From the NCBI RefSeq assembly GCF_900497695.1, contig NZ_UIDD01000008.1, positions 248,001 through 312,000 of the forward strand: a stretch of DNA of 64,000 bases, given 5' to 3'. Made by a program: the position numbers and the translations under genes. Below are positions 43,228 to 52,141 of the stretch, piece by piece. This stretch comes from Pseudomonas wadenswilerensis (GTDB lineage: Bacteria; Pseudomonadota; Gammaproteobacteria; Pseudomonadales; Pseudomonadaceae). Each line of letters begins with the position of its first letter. Position 1 is the stretch's first letter. The notes beneath the pieces are model-generated. The model saw only the letters and a list, made by a program, of their open reading frames with translations, was not told the DNA's origin and searched no databases.

Positions 43228-43965
43228 ATGAACCCGACCATCGAGCTGCTCGCCAGCCACCGCAGCGAGCGCAGTTTCCACAGCAGACCGATCAGCGACG
43301 ACCTGCTTGACGCCATCCTCCAGGCGGCCCACCAGGCGCCGACTTCGTTCAATGCTCAGCATATTTCCGCGGTGGTGGTGCGCGATGCCGAGCGCCGCCG
43401 GCAAATCGCCGAGCTTGCCGGTGGGCAACCGTGGATTGCCGCGGCGCCGGTGTTCATCACCTTGGTAGTGGACTTCTACAAGACCGAACTGGCAGCGCGC
43501 CTGAGCGGTGACCAGCAGTGCATCCACCAACACCTGGAAGGCATGATTGCCGCCTGCACCGATGGCGGCATCATCCTCTCGATGCTGATGACCGCGGCGC
43601 GCTCGCTGGGTTTGGGCGTGGTGCCGGTGGGCGGCATTCGCGCCAACGCCAGCGGCATGATCGAGCTGCTCGGCTTGCCGGAAAAATCCTTTGCCCTGTG
43701 CGGGGTTGCGCTGGGTTACGTGCAACAGCCGGCGCTGCAAAAACCGCGTTTGCCCTTGGCTTCGTTTCGTCATGACGAGCGCTATGACGCCCAAGCGTTG
43801 CCGGCGGCGATCGAGGCATACGATGCTGCGCTGATGGAGCATTGGCAAGTTGCCGGGCGGGTTGAGGGGCAGAATTGGTCGGGCAGTATCGGTCGTTGCT
43901 ATGCGCGCAATTATCGGCCGCAGCTCAAAGCGCAGTTGCTGGCCAACGGGTTGGCGGCGGACTGA
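43228..43965 (+). CDS. Nitroreductase-family FMN oxidoreductase (NfsA-like)
   Basis: A 245-residue protein. FMN-binding stretches are SHRSERSFHSRPISDDLLDAILQAAHQAPTSFNAQHISAVVV and LGLGVVPVGGIRAN. Length and the C-terminal tail match the NfsA/Frp group that reduces nitro compounds, quinones or flavins with NADPH. It sits 30 bases behind the regulator and is probably co-transcribed. In an azapteridine cluster it could reduce an intermediate or protect against redox cycling. The first unit of the REP array follows its stop by seven bases. Confidence 0.85.
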   Translation: MNPTIELLASHRSERSFHSRPISDDLLDAILQAAHQAPTSFNAQHISAVVVRDAERRRQIAELAGGQPWIAAAPVFITLVVDFYKTELAARLSGDQQCIHQHLEGMIAACTDGGIILSMLMTAARSLGLGVVPVGGIRANASGMIELLGLPEKSFALCGVALGYVQQPALQKPRLPLASFRHDERYDAQALPAAIEAYDAALMEHWQVAGRVEGQNWSGSIGRCYARNYRPQLKAQLLANGLAAD

Positions 43966-43971
43966 ACGGTC

Positions 43972-45689
43972 TCATCGCGGGTCAAGCCCGCTCCCACAGT
44001 GGATCTCTGTACGCCGGACTTGTGGGAGCTGGCCTTGCCAGCGATCGAGCGCGCAGCGGTCGCAATCCAGACACCACGTGATGTGCTGGCTGGACCGGCC
44101 TCATCGCTGGCAAGCCAGCTCCCACAGTGGATCTGTGTACGCCGGACCTGTGGGAGCCGGCCTTGCCGGCGATCGAGCGCGCAGCGGTCGCAATCCAGAC
44201 ACCACCTGATGTGCTGGCTGGACCGGCCTCATCGCTGGCAAGCCAGCTCCCACAGTGGATCTCTGTACGCCGGACTTGTGGGAGCTGGCCTTGCCGGCGA
44301 TCGAGCGCGCAGCGGTCGCAATCCAGACACCACGTGATGTGCTGGCTGGACCGGCCTCATCGCTGGCAAGCCAGCTCCCACAATCGATCTCTGTACGCCG
44401 AACCTGTGGGAGCCGGCCTTGCCGGCGATCGAGCGCGCAGCGGTCGCAATCCAGACACCACCTGATGTGCTGGCTGGACCGGCCTCATCGCTGGCAAGCC
44501 AGCTCCCACAGTGGATCTGTGTACGCCGGACTTGTGGGAGCTGGCCTTGCCAGCGATCGAACGCGCAGCGGTCGCAATCCAGACACCACCTGATGTGCTG
44601 GCTGGACCGGCCTCATCGCTGGCAAGCCAGCTCCCACAGTGGATCTCTGTACGCCGGACTTGTGGGAGCTGGCCTTGCCAGCGATCGAGCGCGCAGCGGT
44701 CGCAATCCAGACACCACGTAATGTGCTGGCTGGACCGGCCTCATCGCTGGCAAGCCAGCTCCCACAGTGGATTTGTGTACGCCGGACTTGTGGGAGCTGG
44801 CCTTGCCGGCGATCGAGCGCGCAGCGGTCGCAATCCAGGCAACACTGAAGTGCTGACTGGACCGGCCTCATCGCTGGCAAGCCAGCTCCCACAGTGGATC
44901 TCTGTACGCCGGACCTGTGGGAGCCGGCCTTGCCGGCGATCGAGCGCGCAGCGGTCGCAATCCAGACACCACCTGATGTGCTGGCTGGACCGGCCTCATC
45001 GCTGGCAAGCCAGCTCCCACAGTGGATCTGTGTACGCCGGACTTGTGGGAGCTGGCCTTGCCAGCGATCGAGCGCGCAGCGGTCGCAATCCAGACACCAC
45101 GTGATGTGCTGGCTGGACCGGCCTCATCGCTGGCAAGCCAGCTCCCACAATCGATCTCTGTACGCCGGACTTGTGGGAGCTGGCCTTGCCAGCGATCGAG
45201 CGCGCAGCGGTCGCAATCCAGACACCACGTGATGTGTTGGCTGGACCGGCCTCATCGCTGGCAAGCCAGCTCCCACAGTGGATCTCTGTACGCCGGACTT
45301 GTGGGAGCTGGCCTTGCCAGCGATCGAGCGCGCAGCGGTCGTAATCCAGGCAACACTGAAGTACTGACTGGGCCGGCCTCATCGCTGGCAAGCCAGCTCC
45401 CACAGTGGATCTCTGTACGCCGGACTTGTGGGAGCTGGCCTTGCCAGCGATTGAGCCCGCAGCGGTCGCAATCCAGGCAACACTGAAGTGCTGACTGACC
45501 GGCCTCATCGCTGGCAAGCCAGCTCCCACAATCGATCTCTGTACGCCGGACTTGTGGGAGCTGGCCTTGCCAGCGATCGAGCGCGCAGCGGTCGTAATCC
45601 AGGCAACACTGAAGTGCTGGCTGGACCGGCCTCATCGCTGGCAAGCCAGCTCCCACAGTGGATCTGTGTACGCCGGACCCGCGATGAGC
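43972..45689. repeat. Tandem array of a 128-bp double-REP unit (13 full + 1 partial)
   Basis: Units begin at TCATCGC positions 43972, 44101, 44229, 44357, 44485, 44613, 44741, 44868, 44996, 45124, 45252, 45379, 45505 and 45632, so periods are 126-129 bases. Each unit has inverted REPs (CGCTGGCAAGCCAGCTCCCA and GTGGGAGCTGGCCTTGCCAG) about 30 bases apart, then CGATCGAGCGCGCAGCGGTC and a variable linker. Two linkers alternate: one with GTGATGTGCTGGCTGG or CTGATGTGCTGGCTGG, and one with AACACTGAAGTGCTGACTGG. The first unit uses the CGGG/CCCG arm variant. Open frames within it are repeat artefacts, not genes. Confidence 0.95.
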
Positions 45690-45692
45690 CGA

Positions 45693-47102
45693 TCACTGCA
45701 CCCCACCACTGCCCCAGCCCAACGCCTTGTACAAGGCAATCGCATTCAGGTACGAAGCGGTCTCCGCCTCCGCCACTTCACGCTTGATCAAGAAGAACGC
45801 GCGCTGGTTTTCCAGCACGGCCATGTAGGTACCCGCCCCGCGCCGATAGCGCTTGGAGGCGATGTCGATGGCATCAGCGCCATGGGCCGCCGACTGCATC
45901 AGCGCGCCGAGGCGGGTCTGGTTGCGGGCCAGGCGAGTGACGGCGTTTTCCACTTCTTCGCGGGCCAGCAACAGTGACTGCTCATAGCGCGCCTGCGCTC
46001 CTTGCGATTGCGCCTCGGCAGCTCGCAAACGGGCTTTGGCATTGCCCAAGCGGAACGCCGGCCAGGTCACCGTTGGCGCCAGTTCGTAGGCCCGCGCCGC
46101 GCTGCCCAGGTCGCCGCTGCGCAAAGCAAAGAAGCCGATGAAGCCGCCCAGGTCCAGGCGCGGGTACAGCTCGGCGGTGGCCACGCCGACGTCTTCGCTG
46201 CTGGCCGCCAGTTGCCGTTCGGCACTGGCGACATCCGGGCGATTGTTGATCAGCGCGTTGACGTCGCCCAAAGGCAGTTGCCGCGCCAGCGGTGGCAAAA
46301 ACCGTGCTTGCGCAGGCTCTTGGGCAAGGCTGGGCGCACGTCCGGTGAGTACATCCAGGCGGTACCCGGCCTCCTGGATCGATGCCTGCAACGGTGGCAC
46401 CGCCGCTTCGCTGAGCAGCAGGTTGGCATGGGCACTTTGCTCGTCCTCGTACTGGCCGCTGCCGGCACGCACCTGGGCACTGGTGAGTTTCAGGGTTTCG
46501 CGCCAGGCCTGGACCTGGGCCTGCGCCACTTCAAGGCTGCGGCGCAAACCCTGTTGCTGGTAATAGGCCCGGGCGACTTCGGCGGCGATGCTCAGGCGCA
46601 TCTGCTCAAGGTCCGCCCGCGCCGCCTCCGAGCGTGCCTCAGCCGCAGCGGTCAGGCGCTGCAAACGGCCGAACAGGTCGATCTCCCACTGCACGTCAAA
46701 ACCTGCGCGATAGCTGCGCGAGAACATGCGCTGCGGCTCGCTGCCATCGGCCAGTTGCTGTTGCTCAAGGCTCTGGCTGAAGCCGGTGCGCGCGGTCACC
46801 CCTGGATATTGGTCCAGGTGCCGGTCATCGAACAGCGCCCGCGCCGCCAGCAGGTTGGCCTGGGCCTGGCGGATGTCGTGGTTGTGCTTGAGCGCGGTGT
46901 CGACCAGGTGATCGAGTTGCGGGTCATCGAAAAACGACCACCACTGCGCCGGCAACTGCGCACCCGCGGCAAACTGCTGCTGTTGCGGCGTGCTCAAGGG
47001 GATTGGCGCAGGGGTTGCCTTTTCATAGTCGGGGCCGACCTTGCAGCCCGCCACTGCCAGGCTCGAAAGCACACAGGCCAGGGCCAGGTTCGCTCTGTTC
47101 AT
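45693..47102 (-). CDS. RND outer-membrane factor lipoprotein (NodT/OprM-like)
   Basis: A 469-residue outer-membrane efflux channel. It has a lipoprotein signal (LACVLSSLAVAGC, Cys20) and the family repeats of TolC-type proteins: QWWSFFDDPQLDHLVDTALKHNHDIRQAQANLLAARALFDD, and later RPDVASAERQLAASSEDVGVATAELYPRLDLGGFIGF. It is the last gene of the four-gene RND operon; its start overlaps the pump stop (ATGA). It forms the outer exit of the tripartite pump. Confidence 0.93.
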   Translation of the reverse strand: MNRANLALACVLSSLAVAGCKVGPDYEKATPAPIPLSTPQQQQFAAGAQLPAQWWSFFDDPQLDHLVDTALKHNHDIRQAQANLLAARALFDDRHLDQYPGVTARTGFSQSLEQQQLADGSEPQRMFSRSYRAGFDVQWEIDLFGRLQRLTAAAEARSEAARADLEQMRLSIAAEVARAYYQQQGLRRSLEVAQAQVQAWRETLKLTSAQVRAGSGQYEDEQSAHANLLLSEAAVPPLQASIQEAGYRLDVLTGRAPSLAQEPAQARFLPPLARQLPLGDVNALINNRPDVASAERQLAASSEDVGVATAELYPRLDLGGFIGFFALRSGDLGSAARAYELAPTVTWPAFRLGNAKARLRAAEAQSQGAQARYEQSLLLAREEVENAVTRLARNQTRLGALMQSAAHGADAIDIASKRYRRGAGTYMAVLENQRAFFLIKREVAEAETASYLNAIALYKALGWGSGGVQ

Positions 47103-50100
47103 CCTTCGCTCCTCAGCGCATCAGCCAGGGACACCGCACGCGGCGTGCGCGCAGCCACCGAGTGTTTGCGCGCCAACAGGCTGTACACCGTGGGCAGCAC
47201 GAACAGGGTGAACAGGGTGCCGATCAACATGCCGCAGACAATCACCAGGCCCAGGCCGAAACGGCTGTTGGCCCCGGCGCCGGAGGCGAACAGCAAGGGG
47301 ATCAGGCCTACCACCATGGCCGCAGTGGTCATCAGGATCGGCCGCAACCGAATCTGCGCCGCCTTGCTGATCGCCGCAGCACGGTCAAGCTGCTCTTCTT
47401 CCTGCAGGGTGTTGGCGAATTCAACCATGAGGATGCCGTGCTTGCTGATCAGGCCAATCAGGGTCACCAGGCCGATCTGGGTGTAGATGTTCACCGTCGC
47501 ATAGCCCAGTGCCAGCGGAATCAGCGCACCACTGATCGACAGCGGCACGGTGATGAGGATGATCAGCGGGTCGATCAGACTTTCGTACTGCGCCGCCAGC
47601 ACCAGGTAGATGACGATCACCGCCGCCAGGAATGCCAGCATCAGCGCACTGCCCTCCTGGGTGTACTGACGCGCATCGGACTGCCAGTCATAGCTGAAGC
47701 CGGCCGGCAATGATGCCGCCACCTGGTCGAGAAACGCTACCGCATCGCCCAGGGTCACCCCGGCCGCCGGAATGCCCTGAAAGGTCGCGGCGTTCTGCTG
47801 GTTGAACTGGGTCAGTTTGTTCGGCTCGACCTGCTCGGACACCTGCACCACCGTCGACAGCGGCACCAGGGTGCCGTCTTCGCTGCGCACGTACTGGCGG
47901 GTCAGGGTTTGCGCGGTCAGGCGCTGGCTGCGCGGGCTCTGTGCGATCACGTCGTAGGAGCGCCCTTCCAGGCCGAAGCGGTTCAGGTAGTTCTCCCCCA
48001 CCAGCACCGCCAGCGACTCGCCGATGTCCTGCATGCGAATGCCCATGCTATTGGCCTTGGCCCGGTCGACCCGCACCTGGACCACCGGGTTGTTGTAGTC
48101 CAGGTCGCTGTCGACCACAGCGAACAGACCACTGTCTCGGGCCTTCTGCTTGATCTCCTCCATGGTCTGGTACAGCACCTGATAATCCTGGGAACTGCGC
48201 AGCACCAGTTGCACCGGCAAGCCACCGGTGGAACCCGGCAAGGCCGGCAGCTGGAAGGCGAAGATGCTGGTGCCTTCGACATCGTTGACCGCCGCCTGCA
48301 AGTCGACCTGGATCTGCGCAGCGGTACGCTCCCGTTCGTCCCACAACGACAGGTTGATGCCGCCGATGCCCGAGGCCAGGCCGTCGCTGCCGTTGATGAT
48401 CCAGGTGCTGACGGTTTCCGGCAGACGGTTGTAGACCTGGTCGAGCTTGTCGGCAAAGCGCTCGACGTACTCGAGGTTGGCGTGCTGCGGTGCCTTGATC
48501 GCGGTCAGCAGCCCGGCCTGGTCTTCGGTCGGTGCCAATTCGCGCTGGGGCAAGCCGTACAGCCAGGGCAAGCTGAGCAGCACCAGCAAGGCAAAACCCA
48601 CGCTCAGCCAGCGCCGTGCCAGGGAGAACTCCAGCGCCCGGCTGTAGCGCGTTGCCAGGGCGTCGAAGAAGCGGTTGGCGGCATGGGCCATGCGCCCTTC
48701 CGACTGTTTGGACTGCAACAGGAACGAGCTCATCACGGGCGACAGGGTCAGGGCCACCACCCCGGAGACCACCACCGCCCCGGCCAGGGTCAGGGCAAAC
48801 TCGCGAAACAGCGCGCCGGTCAACCCGCCCATCATGCCGATCGGCGCGTACACCGCAGCCAGGGTGATGGTCATGGCAATCACCGGCCCGGCCACTTCCC
48901 GCGCCCCCACCAGGGCAGCGGCCACCGGAGTCTTACCCTCCTCGATATGGCGGTGGACGTTCTCCACCACGACGATGGCATCGTCCACCACCAGGCCAAC
49001 GGCCAGGACCATGGCCAGCAAGGTCAACAAGTTGAGGCTGAAGCCAAACATCAGCATCAGTGCCGCCGCGCCAAGCATCGACAGCGGAATGGTCACCACC
49101 GGAATCAGCACCGTACGCAGCGAACCCAGGCACAGGTAGATGACGATCACCACGATCAGCAGCGCTTCGAGCAGGGTCTTGGTCACCTCGTCGATGGACG
49201 CCTGGATGAAGCGCGCGGTCTCGAACGCCAGCTCGGCCTTGACGTCCGGCGGCAGGGTCTTGCGGATGTCCGGCAGCACCTTGCGGATACCGTCGACGAT
49301 CACCAACGGGTTGCCGCCGGGGGTCGGAAACAGGCCCAGGTGCACGGCGCGCACGCCATCCATGGAGGCGCTGGTTTCCACCGAGGCGGCGCCCAGCTCG
49401 ACGGTGCCGACATCCTTGATGCGCACCAGGCCATTGCCGTCGTTGCGGATCACCAGCTCGCGAAATTCGCCGACGCTGGTCAGGTCGGTGTTGACCCGAA
49501 TGTTGGAGACCACGAACTGGCCTTTGACCTTGCCGGGCGCTGCCTGGTAGTTGTTGCGCCTGACTGCCTCGGCGACATCCGCAGCCGTCAGGCCGCGTGC
49601 AGCCAGGCGCGCCGGGTCGATCCACAGACGCATCGACAGGGTCTGGCCACCAAACACCTGAACCTTGGCCACACCGTCGATGGTGGTCAGGATCGGCTCG
49701 ACCACCCGCGCCAGGTAGTCGGTCATCGCCGGAGTCGACAGGCTGTTGCTGGCAAAGCCGATATAGGCCACCGCCGTCGACTCGCCGGACGAGCGTTCGA
49801 TCACCGGGTCATAGGCCTGCTCGGGCAGGCGAAAGCGCACCTGGTTGACCTTGGCCATGACTTCGGTCAGCGCCTGGGTCGAATCGCGGTTGAGCTCCAT
49901 GCGTACGGTGACCAGGCTGCGGCCCTGCACCGAGGACGACGACAGGTAGTCGATGCCCTCGACCGACGACACCGCCTGGGCGATCGGCTGGGTGACGAAG
50001 CCCTGCATCAGCTCGGCCGAGGCGCCGGGGTATTCGGTGGTGACGGTGATGGTGGAACTTTCCAGCATCGGGTATTGGCGGATCGGCAACTGGCGCAGGG

Positions 50101-50182
50101 AGAGGATGCCCAGCAGCAGGATAAGGATGCTGACCACCAGCGCCAGCACCGGCCGACGCACGAACAGATCGGTGAATTTCAT
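47099..50182 (-). CDS. RND inner-membrane efflux pump
   Basis: A 1027-residue RND transporter of the AcrB/MexF class. It starts MKFTDLFVRRPVLALVVSILILLLG and has the second-half repeat around ARRWLSVGFALLVLLSLPWLYGLPQRELAPTEDQ. TM4 carries the proton-relay Asp pair in GLVVDDAIVVVENVHRHIEEG. The Gly-rich stretches AKVQVFGG and GGLPVQLVLRSSQDY are in the porter domains. It exchanges protons for drug or metabolite export. Its substrate is unknown, but the neighbouring azapteridine-type cluster suggests the product. Confidence 0.95.
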   Translation of the reverse strand: MKFTDLFVRRPVLALVVSILILLLGILSLRQLPIRQYPMLESSTITVTTEYPGASAELMQGFVTQPIAQAVSSVEGIDYLSSSSVQGRSLVTVRMELNRDSTQALTEVMAKVNQVRFRLPEQAYDPVIERSSGESTAVAYIGFASNSLSTPAMTDYLARVVEPILTTIDGVAKVQVFGGQTLSMRLWIDPARLAARGLTAADVAEAVRRNNYQAAPGKVKGQFVVSNIRVNTDLTSVGEFRELVIRNDGNGLVRIKDVGTVELGAASVETSASMDGVRAVHLGLFPTPGGNPLVIVDGIRKVLPDIRKTLPPDVKAELAFETARFIQASIDEVTKTLLEALLIVVIVIYLCLGSLRTVLIPVVTIPLSMLGAAALMLMFGFSLNLLTLLAMVLAVGLVVDDAIVVVENVHRHIEEGKTPVAAALVGAREVAGPVIAMTITLAAVYAPIGMMGGLTGALFREFALTLAGAVVVSGVVALTLSPVMSSFLLQSKQSEGRMAHAANRFFDALATRYSRALEFSLARRWLSVGFALLVLLSLPWLYGLPQRELAPTEDQAGLLTAIKAPQHANLEYVERFADKLDQVYNRLPETVSTWIINGSDGLASGIGGINLSLWDERERTAAQIQVDLQAAVNDVEGTSIFAFQLPALPGSTGGLPVQLVLRSSQDYQVLYQTMEEIKQKARDSGLFAVVDSDLDYNNPVVQVRVDRAKANSMGIRMQDIGESLAVLVGENYLNRFGLEGRSYDVIAQSPRSQRLTAQTLTRQYVRSEDGTLVPLSTVVQVSEQVEPNKLTQFNQQNAATFQGIPAAGVTLGDAVAFLDQVAASLPAGFSYDWQSDARQYTQEGSALMLAFLAAVIVIYLVLAAQYESLIDPLIILITVPLSISGALIPLALGYATVNIYTQIGLVTLIGLISKHGILMVEFANTLQEEEQLDRAAAISKAAQIRLRPILMTTAAMVVGLIPLLFASGAGANSRFGLGLVIVCGMLIGTLFTLFVLPTVYSLLARKHSVAARTPRAVSLADALRSEG

Positions 50183-50204
50183 CGGAAGGTCTCTGGGCGA
50201 TCGG

Positions 50205-51302
50205 TCAGGAGCCGGACAGCGCCGGGGCTTGCAGGGTGTCTGCGGTGGCTTCCACCGCTACCCCGTCACTGAGCTTGAGCTGGCCGGAGGTCACCACCTG
50301 GTCGGCCTCGTCCAGCCCTTCGAGGATGATCACCCGGCCGTCCTGGCGCTCGCCGATCTTCACCGGCACCCGTTGCACCACCAGCGCCTGTTGCTGTTCG
50401 TCATGGCGGGCGAGGAACACCGTGTCGCCATAGGCGGTGTAGGTCACGGCGGTTTCCGGCACGCTGAGGATCTCGGCCACCTGCGGGTCGGCGACCTTGA
50501 CGCTGGCATACATGCCGGCCTTGAGCAGCGCATCGGCGTTGTCCAGGGTGGCCTGCACCTGCACCGTGCGCGAACGGCCGATCAATGGGTCAATGGCGGT
50601 GATGCGCGCCGGGAATGTTCGCTCGGGATAGGCATCGAGCAGCACCTCGACCGGCTGCCCGGGCTTGAGGTGGATGCTCAGTTGCTCGTCGAGGGAGAAG
50701 TTCACATACAAGGTGCGGGTGTCGATCAGGCTGACGATGGCATCGCCGACATTCAGGTACTGGCCTTCGTTGACCTTGCGAATGCCCAGCACGCCGTCGA
50801 AGGGCGCGCGGATGGTCTTCTGCGCGATTACCGCCTCGGTGTGCGCCAGTTCGCCGCTGGCCATGTCGCGGGCGGCCAGGGCGTTGTCGAGCTGCTCCTG
50901 GGTGGCGGCGTTTTCCGCCACCAGCTCACGGACCCGGCGGTGGTTGATCTGCGCATTGTGCAACTGCGCCTGCAGGCGAATGCGTTCGGCCTGCTCGGGG
51001 GCGTCGTTGAGGGTGATCAGCACATCGCCACGGCGCACCTTTTGCCCGGAGACGAAGTTGATCCGCGTCACCCGCCCGCCGATCTCAGCCGAGACCAGCA
51101 CCTGGCGCGCCGCCTCAAGCTCGCCGACCCCGGCGAAAAAACCGTTGGCCGGGCCACGCTGCACCGTGCCCAATGCCACCTTGATAAGCGACCTGGCCGG
51201 CGGCGCCGAAGCCTGTGCGCCATGCGGTTGTTGCCAGACCACCAGCAACGCTATTGCTGCGCCCACCAGTACGGTGCCGAGCGCGAGGTTCTTCCTGTTC
51301 AT
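50205..51302 (-). CDS. RND periplasmic adaptor (membrane fusion protein)
   Basis: A 365-residue adaptor with an N-terminal membrane anchor (LALGTVLVGAAIALLVVW). The lipoyl-like and hairpin segments are VSAEIGGRVTRINFVSGQKVRRGDVLITLND and the coiled coil AEQAERIRLQAQLHNAQINHRRVREL. The return lipoyl half (IRAPFDGVLGIRKVNEGQYLNVGDAIVSL) and beta-barrel domain follow. It joins the pump gene (22-base gap) and the outer channel. Confidence 0.93.
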   Translation of the reverse strand: MNRKNLALGTVLVGAAIALLVVWQQPHGAQASAPPARSLIKVALGTVQRGPANGFFAGVGELEAARQVLVSAEIGGRVTRINFVSGQKVRRGDVLITLNDAPEQAERIRLQAQLHNAQINHRRVRELVAENAATQEQLDNALAARDMASGELAHTEAVIAQKTIRAPFDGVLGIRKVNEGQYLNVGDAIVSLIDTRTLYVNFSLDEQLSIHLKPGQPVEVLLDAYPERTFPARITAIDPLIGRSRTVQVQATLDNADALLKAGMYASVKVADPQVAEILSVPETAVTYTAYGDTVFLARHDEQQQALVVQRVPVKIGERQDGRVIILEGLDEADQVVTSGQLKLSDGVAVEATADTLQAPALSGS

Positions 51303-51326
51303 CCATCACTCCCTGTGAGGCTGGCC

Positions 51327-51812
51327 TCAGGCCCACTGCACGTTGAACACCACGAAGGCCAGCAGGGCCCAGAGCACCAGTACCAGATGGGTCAGTTGCA
51401 AGCCTTCCTGGCGAATCCAGTAGCCGAACCACAACCCGCCCAGGAGCATGGCGAAGGAAAAACCGAGAAACGCGCTCAGGGCCAGGTTCAGCCAGGGCCG
51501 CGCTGACTCGAGCCCGGTACCGATCAACAGGACGTAGGTGCCGATCAGGGCCGCGACCGCCGCGACCACCTGCAGTACCAGCACCACCAGCAAGGCGATG
51601 CGGTGGGCAGCAGTGGAGTGCAGGGCCCGGGACAACAGCGGAATATCGATGGCCGGTGCCTGGCGTAACGGAGCCATGGCCATGGTCGCGCCAACCGCGC
51701 CGAGGGAAGCGCGAAACGCCTGCAGGTTGTTGAGTACCGCGATGCCGAGCCAGAGGCTCAGGCCAATGGCCTGAACGGCCTGGAACAGCCAGAGGGAAGT
51801 GTGCAAATCCAT
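51327..51812 (-). CDS. Small membrane protein, DUF2165-like
   Basis: A 161-residue protein with four hydrophobic segments (LWLFQAVQAIGLSLWLGIAVLNNLQ, ALLVVLVLQVVAAVAALIGTYVLL, LALSAFLGFSFAMLLGGLWFGYW, LVLVLWALLAFVVFNVQW). The AVLNN and LGGLWFGYW stretches resemble DUF2165 proteins. It lies 24 bases upstream of the adaptor gene and probably heads the RND operon. In toxoflavin-producing strains a four-gene toxFGHI export operon exists; whether this gene equals toxF is only a guess. Confidence 0.65.
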   Translation of the reverse strand: MDLHTSLWLFQAVQAIGLSLWLGIAVLNNLQAFRASLGAVGATMAMAPLRQAPAIDIPLLSRALHSTAAHRIALLVVLVLQVVAAVAALIGTYVLLIGTGLESARPWLNLALSAFLGFSFAMLLGGLWFGYWIRQEGLQLTHLVLVLWALLAFVVFNVQWA

Positions 51813-52047
51813 TTGAACGTCCGTGGTGGTTGAGCGCAATAACACAAGAAAACACTTGGATATTAGAGCCGTGCCTGCCAATGCACAACCCACAGAACGC
51901 TAACCACCCTGCTCAGGTAAAACATTGTCGGCGGTCATGCTTTGCCGACGCAGGCTTGCGAAGCCCTGCCCCGAGCACTGAATTGATCACCTTCATCCAT
52001 CGCGACGGATGGGTGCAGCAAAGTCGACACCTTCACTTGACTGTATT

Positions 52048-52057
52048 TGTATATACA
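52048..52057. promoter_or_regulatory. HutC-type operator TGTATATACA
   Basis: A perfect TGTA-N2-TACA palindrome, the form reported for HutC (GntR/HutC family) in Pseudomonas hut genes. It lies 85 bases before the NCS1 permease start. The rest of the 51813-52141 gap (329 bases) shows no gene. Confidence 0.55.
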
Positions 52058-52141
52058 TGCTCATATCTGTTTCAGTCGCCCACCTGCGTTCGGCTGGCGA
52101 CCCGACCGCGACAACACAACAATAGGCGGAGATCCCGAGCA

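Noticed and set aside
43972..45689. CRISPR array
   Set aside because: Repeats are 128 bp, directly adjoining, with no unique spacers and no cas genes.
43999..45696. Several 100-200-residue open frames in the REP array
   Set aside because: Repeats of the same peptide on both strands caused by the 128-bp unit; no gene.
47909..50272. 787-residue open frame antisense to the RND pump gene
   Set aside because: It is entirely opposite a clear 1027-residue RND transporter, has a His/Gln/Arg-rich composition typical of GC-rich antisense frames, and shows no domain.
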